Notes: generated by a model from the sequence alone, not told the origin. 6,738 nucleotides of DNA from Desulfobulbaceae bacterium (GCA_024643445.1 JAHEMX010000208.1:1-6738); one strand, 5' to 3'. Shown: positions 1-5,698, counted from the stretch's first letter. A program made the numbers and translations.

Positions 1-670
1 TCAGACGGTCCTGTGGAATGCGGCAATCCTTGAAGATGAGCTCTGTCGTCGAAGAGGCCCGGATTCCCATTTTCACTTCTTTGGGGCCGCAGGAGAAGCC
101 GGGGTCACCCTCCTCGACCACAAACATCGAGGCGCCGCGGGCACCCTTGCTCTTGTCCGTCATGGCGACAACGGTATAAATCTGCGCCTCCCCACCATTG
201 GTAATCCACTGTTTGGTTCCGTTCAGGACCCATTCGTCTCCGTCAAGAACGGCGGTGGTCCTGATACCGGAGGCATCCGACCCGGCATTCGCCTCGGTCA
301 GGCCGAAGGCGGCAAACTTGCTGCCGGACGCAACGGCAGGTAGATACTTTTCTTTCATTTCAGCCGAACCGCTGAGCATGATCGGATAGATACCCAGCGC
401 ACTGGCGGCAAAGGCTGTGCCTACCCCGATACAGCCCCTCCCGAATTCCTCCAGGGCCAGGACGATATCCAGGCAACTGCCGCCAAAACCGCCATATTCT
501 TCCGGAATGGGAACGCCGAACAGATCAGCCTGGGCAATGGCGTTGAGGATCTCACGGGGAAATTCATGCTTTTCATCAAGCTCTGCGCGATTTGGAATAA
601 TCAGTTCATCAGTAATCTGTCGCGCTATATCGACGATCATCTGTTGTTCTTCTGTCAGAAAACGTTCCAT
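1..670 (-). CDS. Acyl-CoA dehydrogenase, N-terminal 223 residues (cut by window edge)
   Basis: FAD-dependent acyl-CoA dehydrogenase: such enzymes oxidise an acyl-CoA to the trans-2-enoyl-CoA and pass electrons to ETF. The reading frame is open from the ATG at 670-668 to base 1, so the C-terminal helical domain and the catalytic Glu that many members carry there are outside the window. Visible parts are the N-terminal helical domain (about 1-115, with FLTEEQQMIVD near the start and IPEEYGGFGG at 55-64) and the beta domain. The family signature GLTEANAGSDASG is at residues 123-135, followed by the flavin-contacting segment WITNGG at 155-160. AGGAG lies 8 nt before the ATG, and the gene starts 15 nt after the fabH stop, so it is very probably co-transcribed. 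The family call is firm. Chain-length specificity cannot be read from this part, and a role in acyl-CoA handling linked to fatty acid synthesis is inferred from position only. Confidence 0.95.
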   Translation of the reverse strand, partial: MERFLTEEQQMIVDIARQITDELIIPNRAELDEKHEFPREILNAIAQADLFGVPIPEEYGGFGGSCLDIVLALEEFGRGCIGVGTAFAASALGIYPIMLSGSAEMKEKYLPAVASGSKFAAFGLTEANAGSDASGIRTTAVLDGDEWVLNGTKQWITNGGEAQIYTVVAMTDKSKGARGASMFVVEEGDPGFSCGPKEVKMGIRASSTTELIFKDCRIPQDRL

Positions 671-685
671 CTTCACTTCTCCTGT

Positions 686-1666
686 TTACCAGCTGATCAG
701 GGTCGCGCCCCAGGTGAATCCACCGCCGAAAGTACAGAACAAAACCGTATCTCCCGGTCGGAGCATGGCTGCACGGTTCGTCTCATCGAGTGCAATCGGA
801 ATCGTTGCCGCGGACGTATTGCCATAGTTCATTACATTCAATACAACTTTTTCCTCCGGCATTTCAAGCCGTTCAGCTACCTTTTTTAAGATTCTCATGT
901 TCGCCTGATGGGGAATAATCAGGTCGACATCAGCCATGGTCAATCCCGTTTTGCCGAAAAGCCCGACAATCGAATCTTCCATCGCCTTTACCGCATATTT
1001 AAAGACCTCTCTCCCTTCCATGACAATATGGACGCCGGGATTGTCGGCAACCAGCAGATCGGGATTGGTACTCGGGGCATTGTGCATGTAAAGCAGCTGC
1101 CAGAGTCTGCCGTCTGAACAGTGGTTTGTCCCGATGACCCCGCGGCCGTCATCATCACTGTGCCCGAGGACTGCCGCCCCGGCGCCGTCGCCAAACACGA
1201 TGCAGGTGTTGCGGTCACGCCAGTTTAGTCGGGAAGACAGGGTCTCCGCCCCGATAACGAGAACCTTGAAATCGTGATCGGCCCTGATCTGCTTGTCGGC
1301 GATATCAATACCGTAGAGAAAGCCGGAACAGGCGGCATTCACGTCGTAGGCGAAGGCATTGACCGCCCCGATCTCCTTCTGCACAAAACAGGCACAGGAC
1401 GGCATGAGCATGTGTGAACTGATCGTCCCCACGATCAGCAGGTCTATCTCTTCGGGCGCAACTCCGGCCATATCGAGAGCCTGCCGCGCCGCGGCCGTGG
1501 CAATCTGGTAGGTCTTTTCGCCTTTTCCGCCAATCCTGCGGCTCTCGATACCCGTTCGCGTCCTGATCCACTCGTCACTCGTATCGACAATTTTCTCAAG
1601 ATCAAAATTTGTCAGTGCCTTTCGGGGAAGACAGGATCCAGTGCCCAAAATTACCGTTCCCATCAT
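686..1666 (-). CDS. fabH: 3-oxoacyl-ACP synthase III (KAS III)
   Basis: Cytoplasmic condensing enzyme that joins a short acyl-CoA primer to malonyl-ACP, the first step of type II fatty acid synthesis. The protein has 326 residues, usual for FabH. The catalytic triad is complete: Cys113 in NAACSGFLYG, His253 in IIPHQANMRIL, and Asn283 in NYGNTSAATIP. The glycine-rich C-terminal segment CTFGGGFTWG (311-320) and the N-terminal DEWIRTRTGI (31-40) are also typical. The ATG at 1666 overlaps the plsX stop as ATGATG. AAGGGG sits only about 2 nt before that ATG but 5 nt before the second ATG (1663), so the true start may be one codon later. Overlap with plsX suggests translational coupling. Primer preference (acetyl-CoA or branched acyl-CoA) cannot be told from sequence alone. 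Confidence 0.97.
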   Translation of the reverse strand: MMGTVILGTGSCLPRKALTNFDLEKIVDTSDEWIRTRTGIESRRIGGKGEKTYQIATAAARQALDMAGVAPEEIDLLIVGTISSHMLMPSCACFVQKEIGAVNAFAYDVNAACSGFLYGIDIADKQIRADHDFKVLVIGAETLSSRLNWRDRNTCIVFGDGAGAAVLGHSDDDGRGVIGTNHCSDGRLWQLLYMHNAPSTNPDLLVADNPGVHIVMEGREVFKYAVKAMEDSIVGLFGKTGLTMADVDLIIPHQANMRILKKVAERLEMPEEKVVLNVMNYGNTSAATIPIALDETNRAAMLRPGDTVLFCTFGGGFTWGATLISW

Positions 1667-2682
1667 ACCCCCTTGGCCAGACTGGATATGCCATTCTCAA
1701 GATCGCGGGTGATGGTGTCGTTAATATTGAGCCTCTCCATCTCCATGGCTTCGATTATCGCGTTTTTTATCGCATAAGCGCTCGACTTACCGTGACAGAT
1801 GATGCCGGTCCCCTTGATGCCGAGAAGCGGAGCGCCACCGTATTCGGCATAGTCAACCCGCTTTTTGAATATTTTGAAGGCCGGCCGGGCCAGCAGGTAG
1901 CCTATTTTTGACATGGTCGATTTGACAATTTCGTCCTTGAGCATCTTCATCGCCGCCTCGGCCAATCCCTCACTGATTTTCAGAACGATATTGCCGACGA
2001 AACCGTCACAGATAATAACATCGACATCTCCCTGAAAAACATCACGGCCCTCGACATTTCCGATAAAATTGAGGTGAGAGGCCTTCAGCAGGGCATAGGT
2101 TTCCTTGACCAGGCTGTTGCCTTTTCCCGATTCCTCGCCGATCGTCAGCAGCCCGACTCGGGGTTTTTCAACGTGATACAGTCGGGAGAAGCCGGAAGCC
2201 ATCACCGCAAACTGGTACAGGTGAACAGGGCGACATTCAACATTAGCCCCGACATCCATGATAACGACCGGTCCTTTGATAGTAGGAAAGATTGAGGCGA
2301 GCCCGGGCCGGGCAACGTTTTTCAGACGTCCCAGTTTACGCACCGCGGCCGCCAGTGTTGCACCGGAATTTCCGGCACTCACCGCGGCTGATGCTTCACC
2401 GGTTTTGACGAGATCAAAAGCGACCATGATTGATGAATCCTTCTTCTTCCGGATTGCATCAACGGGGTTTTCGTCCATGCCGACTGCTGTCGGCGCATGA
2501 ACAACTTTCAGCCGCTCGAGGGATTGCTGACTGATCGGAATAGCCGATAGATGCTTGTTCAGTACAAGTTCATCACCGACCAGAAGTATCGTGAGGTCAG
2601 TCTGATCTATGGCAAGAAGCGCCCCGGCAATTAATTCCTGCGGACCATGGTCTCCTCCCATGGCATCCAGGGCAATATGCAC
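1663..2682 (-). CDS. plsX: Phosphate acyltransferase PlsX
   Basis: Peripheral membrane enzyme that converts acyl-ACP and inorganic phosphate to acyl-phosphate, the acyl donor for PlsY in phosphatidic acid synthesis. Its 339 residues fit the usual 330-350. Family landmarks are IALDAMGGDHGP at 3-14, VSAGNSGATLAA at 101-112, IMDVGANVECRP at 141-152, IGEESGKGNSLV at 181-192, VIICDGFVGNIVLK at 222-235 and YGGAPLLGIKG at 281-291. The start is a GTG (2682-2680), supported by AAGGAG 6 nt upstream and by the conserved beginning HIALDAMGGD; the next ATG (residue 8) would cut into that motif. The gene starts 12 nt after the rpmF stop, and its stop overlaps the fabH start by 4 nt, so rpmF-plsX-fabH reads as one operon. 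Confidence 0.97.
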   Translation of the reverse strand: MHIALDAMGGDHGPQELIAGALLAIDQTDLTILLVGDELVLNKHLSAIPISQQSLERLKVVHAPTAVGMDENPVDAIRKKKDSSIMVAFDLVKTGEASAAVSAGNSGATLAAAVRKLGRLKNVARPGLASIFPTIKGPVVIMDVGANVECRPVHLYQFAVMASGFSRLYHVEKPRVGLLTIGEESGKGNSLVKETYALLKASHLNFIGNVEGRDVFQGDVDVIICDGFVGNIVLKISEGLAEAAMKMLKDEIVKSTMSKIGYLLARPAFKIFKKRVDYAEYGGAPLLGIKGTGIICHGKSSAYAIKNAIIEAMEMERLNINDTITRDLENGISSLAKGV

Positions 2683-2694
2683 CGTGCGCTCCTT

Positions 2695-2880
2695 TTATAG
2701 TTCCGTATCGATAACGTATACAGATTTTTTGTTATATTTTCCGCAACTTCCACACAAGCGATGTGGCTCTTTCGGTTCTCCGCAATCCTGGCAAATCGAC
2801 AGAGACGGCTGAGATAGCGCATCATGTGAACGTCTTTTACGGGTACGTGAACGAGAATGTCTTCTTTTCGGCAGTGCCAT
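2695..2880 (-). CDS. rpmF: 50S ribosomal protein L32
   Basis: Small basic protein of the large ribosomal subunit, 61 residues, the usual size for L32. The N-terminus MALPKRRHSRSRTRKRRSHD is the typical Arg/Lys-rich extension. A zinc ribbon follows with both cysteine pairs intact (Cys30 and Cys33 in CQDCG, Cys43 and Cys46 in CGSCG), so this is the zinc-binding (C+) form and not the cysteine-free version found in some genomes. A strong GGAGG lies 5 nt before the ATG. It is 36 nt downstream of yceD and 12 nt upstream of plsX, the widely conserved yceD-rpmF-plsX order, and is probably co-transcribed with both. Confidence 0.98.
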   Translation of the reverse strand: MALPKRRHSRSRTRKRRSHDALSQPSLSICQDCGEPKEPHRLCGSCGKYNKKSVYVIDTEL

Positions 2881-2916
2881 AATTTCCTCCGTTATCCAAA
2901 CAATACCGGCATCGGG

Positions 2917-3432
2917 TCATTTGCCTTTCAGCTGTCGTAATACGGCAAAAGGCGAGGACAAGTCAGACGAGCTACAGGAACAACTCTCATTGTTCAGATC
3001 TGCTCCACACTGGTGGCACAAACCTTTACAGGACTGCCGGCACAACACCTGGACCGGAAGAGCAAGATAGACCTGTTCTCTCAAGATCTCACCCAAATCG
3101 ATAACTGGTTCATTTATATAAATTCTGCAACAATCTTCTTCCCGGCACTCGGTATCAATCCCGGTATGCGGGTCTTCTTTACCAACAACACAATCGTACT
3201 CGAAATCGGCTGACAAGGCTGTCTTCACCAACCGGCAGCACCTGTCGCAGGGCAGTTCAACCAGGGCCTGCAACCGGCCGGTCACCAAGGCCTCAGCGTC
3301 GCTTTTTTTGCTGATCGACAGGTGACCGTCAAGCGTCCCAGCAAGCGTCATATCATCATGCGGAAACCAGCCGTCATCACTGATCTCGCGTGTGACTTCC
3401 GCTCCAATTATCTCGTGAAAAGCAATTTTCAT
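2917..3432 (-). CDS. yceD: YceD/DUF177 family protein
   Basis: Member of the YceD (DUF177) family, encoded next to rpmF in many bacteria; the family is linked to 23S rRNA processing or accumulation and large-subunit biogenesis, but its exact biochemical activity is not readable here. With the start at 3432 it has 171 residues. Cysteines form two groups: CDRCC at 62-66, and a C-terminal set Cys131, Cys135, Cys139, Cys142, Cys151 and Cys153 in LCRQSCKGLCHQCG and CSC, which looks like a metal-binding site. The C-terminal SPFAVLRQLKGK is the family's typical ending. I chose the ATG at 3432 (MKIAFHEI) over the ATG three codons upstream at 3441, because AGGGG lies 10 nt before the former and only 1 nt before the latter. 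The family call is firm and the start moderately so. Confidence 0.93.
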   Translation of the reverse strand: MKIAFHEIIGAEVTREISDDGWFPHDDMTLAGTLDGHLSISKKSDAEALVTGRLQALVELPCDRCCRLVKTALSADFEYDCVVGKEDPHTGIDTECREEDCCRIYINEPVIDLGEILREQVYLALPVQVLCRQSCKGLCHQCGADLNNESCSCSSSDLSSPFAVLRQLKGK

Positions 3433-3442
3433 ACACCACATT

Positions 3443-3461
3443 CCCCTGATTATCGGAGGGG
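3443..3461 (-). promoter_or_regulatory. Short hairpin covering the yceD Shine-Dalgarno sequence
   Basis: On the mRNA strand CCCCT (3461-3457) can pair with AGGGG (3447-3443) across a 9-nt loop, giving a 5-bp stem of four G-C pairs and one A-U pair. The AGGGG arm is the best ribosome-binding site for yceD, so the hairpin would hide it and could tune translation of the yceD-rpmF pair. The pairing is visible in the sequence; any regulatory effect is inference, and a stem this short can arise by chance. Confidence 0.35.
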
Positions 3462-3491
3462 TAAACCGAAAGAGAATAATCGATTTTAAAA

Positions 3492-3521
3492 CTTATATCC
3501 AGTAAAAAAACAACGCAACAA
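3492..3521 (-). promoter_or_regulatory. Weak sigma-70-like promoter candidate for yceD-rpmF-plsX-fabH
   Basis: Reading the minus strand, TTGTTG (3521-3516) and TATAAG (3497-3492) are 18 nt apart. The -10 matches TATAAT at five of six positions, but the -35 matches TTGACA only at TTG. The surrounding stretch is AT-rich, with T7 (3510-3504) in the spacer. This would give a 5' leader of roughly 50 nt before yceD. An alternative -10, TAAAAT, lies just downstream. Low confidence, but this is the most promoter-like stretch in the only sizeable gap of the window. Confidence 0.25.
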
Positions 3522-3537
3522 ATCCCGCCAGCAGTAA

Positions 3538-3564
3538 TCAGTTACGGTACCGGAACTCAGTTAC
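3538..3564. repeat. Imperfect palindrome overlapping a pair of direct repeats (possible operator)
   Basis: Bases 3540-3557, AGTTACGGTACCGGAACT, form an 18-bp palindrome with one mismatched pair and a perfect CGGTACCG core. Overlapping it, TCAGTTAC occurs at 3538-3545 and again at 3557-3564, 19 bp start to start, close to two helical turns. It lies about 20-45 bp upstream of the candidate -35 for yceD, a position suitable for a regulator site. The symmetry is directly visible; protein binding is inference and no regulator can be named. Confidence 0.4.
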
Positions 3565-3590
3565 CATAATCAGGAAATTCCCCGGTATCT

Positions 3591-3700
3591 TGAATAATCA
3601 GGTTATCGGTTCGAAATCAAACCATGCGGGAGCCTCTTCGATAGGCCGGAAATACCTTCCCGGACATAACGCAGAGAGCGGGCGAAAGGGTGATTATTCA
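3591..3700 (-). other. Possible structured RNA element in the intergenic gap
   Basis: A perfect 10-bp inverted repeat, TGAATAATCA at 3591-3600 and TGATTATTCA at 3691-3700, encloses 90 nt. Inside it ATAAC (3666-3670) can pair with GTTAT (3602-3606). Further in, 3646-3663 on the minus strand reads CCGGGAAGGTATTTCCGG, a 7-bp stem with a GGTA loop. That stem contains one G-U pair on the minus strand, but an A-C mismatch if the plus strand is transcribed, so the minus strand is the better RNA. I could not match it to any riboswitch or small-RNA family I know. It may be a 3' element of the mla transcript, part of a leader for yceD-rpmF, or a chance arrangement. There is no T-run after the stems, so it is not a standard terminator. 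Confidence 0.35.
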
Positions 3701-3715
3701 CGGTGGCCTGATGGG

Positions 3716-4177
3716 TTACAGTATATGAGCCAGCCGGGCCGAACATTTATCGAGCCTCAGGGATACGCGGGACAGCAGGTGAGCAAGCAGAGCAAGCGCA
3801 AGTTCAGGATAGCGTGATCGCAGCTCAGCGAAAGCTTCGATGTCAAGCCTGATAAGCTCTGCATCTTCGACGCAATAGACGGTTGCGCTGCGCACTGCCG
3901 CGCAGACAAGAGCCGCTTCCCCGACAGGGGCCCCCGGATAAAGCAGGGCGATGACCTGGAAATTTCTGCCCAGATCAGTTTTCTTCTTCACGGCGAGAAG
4001 CCCTTTTGCCACCATATACAAAGCGTCCCCGGCATCCCCGGCAGAGAAAAGGTTGCTCCCCTTATCCACCTTATGCAGACGGCAATAAGGGAGCAGGGAG
4101 GCGCAGGCCTCTTCGTCGAGAAAACCGAAAGCTCGGGCTAAAGCCTCCGGAGGCACCCTGAGGGCGGTTTCCACCAT
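3716..4177 (-). CDS. Stand-alone cyclic-nucleotide-binding domain protein
   Basis: A 153-residue protein that is essentially one cyclic-nucleotide-binding (CRP/PKA-type) beta-barrel. Visible features are the early barrel segment GDAGDALYMVAKGLLAVKKK (47-66) and a phosphate-binding cassette PVGEAALVCAAVRSATV (84-100), which keeps the Gly-Glu (86-87) and the Arg96-Ser97 that contact the nucleotide in known members. A C-terminal helix follows. There is no helix-turn-helix, kinase or channel domain, and no signal peptide, so it should be cytoplasmic. I prefer the ATG at 4177 over an in-frame TTG at 4195, because GAAGG lies 8 nt before the ATG. That start is 1 nt after the mlaC stop, so it appears to be the last gene of the mla operon. 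A regulatory role over Mla transport or partner proteins is inference; the ligand is unknown. Confidence 0.88.
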   Translation of the reverse strand: MVETALRVPPEALARAFGFLDEEACASLLPYCRLHKVDKGSNLFSAGDAGDALYMVAKGLLAVKKKTDLGRNFQVIALLYPGAPVGEAALVCAAVRSATVYCVEDAELIRLDIEAFAELRSRYPELALALLAHLLSRVSLRLDKCSARLAHIL

Positions 4178-4178
4178 T

Positions 4179-4790
4179 TCACTTACCTTCGGCAAATGTC
4201 TTGTTTTTTTCTTCTATGACTTTTACCAGTCCCTCATACTGTTCCGTCCTCAGTATAGAGCTGAACTGTTCCATATAGTTCTTGATGAGGCTCACTCCCT
4301 CGATATTGATGTCATAGACCATCCAGGTCTCACGCTCCTGCTGCATGATATAATGGATCGGCAGTTTTGCACCCTCGTGGTCAACGATCGTTGTCACCTG
4401 GGCTCGCTTGCCCTTGACCCGCTCCGCAACGAAGTCGACTTTTTCGCCGCTGTAGGTCTCCAGTTTGCCGATATAGACATTCTCCAGGAGTTTAGTCATC
4501 TGGACGGTGAATGCATCCTTGTCCTCAGCTGAAATAGTGTTCCAGGTACTGCCGAGAACCCGCCTGGACATCTCCCGAAAATCAAAACCGCTGCTGACCA
4601 CGTCCATGATCTTTTTTCGGCGCTCAATTTTGTTTGCTTCACCTTTCAGCGCATCATCAGTCAATATCGCAATCACCCCGTTAATAATCGGCTGCAGTTG
4701 CTCGGTCGGTCCCGGCTCTGCGGTATAAACCGGGGGAGAAAACAGTAGGGAAAATATCGCCAGGCAGAATGCTTGCGTCACTAGTTTCAT
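4179..4790 (-). CDS. mlaC: Periplasmic phospholipid carrier MlaC
   Basis: MlaC/Ttg2D-family soluble carrier that shuttles phospholipid across the periplasm between outer-membrane MlaA and the inner-membrane MlaFED complex. With the start at 4790 it has 203 residues, the family's usual size. A signal peptide is clear (MKLVTQAFCLAIFSLLFSPP, likely cut after VYTA at residue 24); its lone Cys9 is not in a lipobox. Family motifs are FDFREMSRRVLGSTW (69-83), the middle region IGKLETYSGEKV (97-108), and the C-terminal MVYDINIEGVSLIKNYMEQF (147-166). An in-frame ATG at 4826 overlaps the mlaA stop (TGATG) and would add 12 residues ahead of the signal peptide. I prefer 4790 because AAGGA lies 9 nt before it and it gives a standard signal peptide. 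Confidence 0.94.
   Translation of the reverse strand: MKLVTQAFCLAIFSLLFSPPVYTAEPGPTEQLQPIINGVIAILTDDALKGEANKIERRKKIMDVVSSGFDFREMSRRVLGSTWNTISAEDKDAFTVQMTKLLENVYIGKLETYSGEKVDFVAERVKGKRAQVTTIVDHEGAKLPIHYIMQQERETWMVYDINIEGVSLIKNYMEQFSSILRTEQYEGLVKVIEEKNKTFAEGK
4186..4190 (-). promoter_or_regulatory. Ribosome-binding site deciding the start of the cyclic-nucleotide-binding gene
   Basis: GAAGG on the minus strand lies inside the last codons of mlaC, 8 nt before the ATG at 4177. The in-frame TTG at 4195 lies upstream of this site and lacks a comparable one, so the ATG is favoured. Its location within mlaC suggests that ribosomes finishing mlaC feed the next gene. Confidence 0.6.
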
Positions 4791-4799
4791 TGTTTTATA

Positions 4800-4804
4800 T
4801 CCTT
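4800..4804 (-). promoter_or_regulatory. Ribosome-binding site deciding the mlaC start
   Basis: AAGGA on the minus strand lies 9 nt before the ATG at 4790, which opens a normal signal peptide. The ATG at 4826, which overlaps the mlaA stop, has no obvious purine-rich site before it. If it is used at all, it would depend on coupling to mlaA. Confidence 0.6.
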
Positions 4805-4825
4805 GGACATTTACGTTACCACGCA

Positions 4826-5698
4826 TCAGCGTGATTCGATAATCGAGTTGCGATATTCGTAATAAGCCTGTCGTGCTGCGACATAAGGATCAAGAGAGAT
4901 CCTCTTGAGTTCCTCATAGACCGGAGGACTCAAAGACAGCGCATTCAAACGGCCCTCCGCCAGATAGATGACGTCCTGCGTGGCGTCATCGGTAATATAG
5001 GGTACCGGGTGCATATAAACATCACCGATAAAACCAAGACTGTCCCTGACATTCAAGGGGCCAAGGAACGGTGCGCAGAGATAGATGCCCCCACCGATAC
5101 CCCATCTACCAAGCGTCTGGCCGAAATCGGCGTCCCGCGGTTCCAGGCCGAATTCCCGGTAGGCAACGTCACCTAAACCGAAAACCCCCATGGTACTGTT
5201 GATCAAAAAACGCCCGAGGACGACACCGGCTTCCTCGATCTCGCCCTGCAGGATATTATTGATAAAGCGGATAGGGGCGGCCAGATTGTTGAAAAAATTT
5301 CCGATAATCAGCCTGAAATCTGCCGGCAGCACGGCTGAGTAGGCGTTGCTGGCCGGTTTAAGAACCCAGAAGTAGAGTTTATCATTAAAGGTAAAGAAGA
5401 CCCGGTTCAAGGGTTCCAGAGGATCACTGACACGCAGTGGCGGTTTTTTAAAGGTGAAATCGTCTTCAAACACCGGATCACCCGACAGTTGAACTGGGTC
5501 GCTGATAAAGGGATCATCGGTGAGCAGGTCAGGAATATACCTGCCGCCTTCGGAAGCATCCTCCTTTGTAGCCTTATAACCGGGAGCCTTGCTCAAATCG
5601 ATATCGGCAGCCCCCCCCGCACCAGGGATGAACGCCGAAATAAGAAATAGGAGGAGAAATCGCTTCATACCCGCGTATCTTTGGAACCGGAGATTCAT
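4826..5698 (-). CDS. mlaA: Outer-membrane phospholipid-removal protein MlaA (VacJ family)
   Basis: VacJ/MlaA family: in studied Gram-negatives it is a ring-shaped outer-membrane protein that extracts misplaced phospholipid from the outer leaflet and hands it to MlaC. The protein has 290 residues. The family core runs from about 92 to 235, with DPLEPLNRVFFTFNDKLY (92-109), NFFNNLAAPIRFINNILQG (134-152), GRFLINSTMGVFGLGDVA (162-179), DFGQTLGRWGIGGG (191-204) and GPLNVRDSLG (213-222). An N-terminal hydrophobic signal (about 11-30) is present, but I see no lipobox cysteine: the only Cys is Cys208, in the core. About 60 residues between signal and core are Asp/Pro-rich linker. The ATG at 5698 overlaps the mlaD stop as ATGA; Met11 (5668) would begin directly at MKRFLLLF and is a reasonable alternative start. 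Confidence 0.95.
   Translation of the reverse strand: MNLRFQRYAGMKRFLLLFLISAFIPGAGGAADIDLSKAPGYKATKEDASEGGRYIPDLLTDDPFISDPVQLSGDPVFEDDFTFKKPPLRVSDPLEPLNRVFFTFNDKLYFWVLKPASNAYSAVLPADFRLIIGNFFNNLAAPIRFINNILQGEIEEAGVVLGRFLINSTMGVFGLGDVAYREFGLEPRDADFGQTLGRWGIGGGIYLCAPFLGPLNVRDSLGFIGDVYMHPVPYITDDATQDVIYLAEGRLNALSLSPPVYEELKRISLDPYVAARQAYYEYRNSIIESR
5611..5618. repeat. Eight-base G/C homopolymer inside mlaA
   Basis: Eight consecutive C on the plus strand, G8 on the coding strand, encode the Ala-Gly-Gly-Ala stretch at residues 27-30 near the expected signal-peptidase site. Homopolymers of this length are prone to slippage during replication and also to sequencing error. The frame is intact on both sides as given, so the tract length shown is the coding one. 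Confidence 0.9.

Noticed and set aside
988..1571. Minus-strand open frames of 76 and 88 codons within fabH
   Set aside because: Out-of-frame readings inside a complete fabH gene with an intact catalytic triad; no family features.
3504..3510. T7 run on the minus strand as part of an intrinsic terminator for the mla transcript
   Set aside because: The sequence just before it (CTGCTGGCGGGATTTGTTGC) does not form a stable GC-rich stem, so the run alone is not evidence of termination.
3608..3618. GGTTCGAAATC, similar to a tRNA T-loop
   Set aside because: No acceptor stem, D-arm or anticodon arm can be built around it on either strand, so it is not a tRNA.
3591..3700. Cyclic-di-GMP (GEMM) riboswitch
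   Set aside because: AAACCATGCGGG on the plus strand faintly recalls part of the GEMM consensus, but the rest of the conserved core is missing and the strand would be wrong for both flanking genes.
3591..3700. Small transposon-like element with terminal inverted repeats
   Set aside because: The inverted repeat is only 10 bp, there is no target-site duplication that I can see, and no second copy in the window.
3590..3817. Plus-strand open frame of 75 codons running from the gap into the cyclic-nucleotide-binding gene
   Set aside because: It overlaps the well-supported minus-strand gene for about 100 bases, has no recognisable domain or good ribosome-binding site, and its composition fits a shadow frame.
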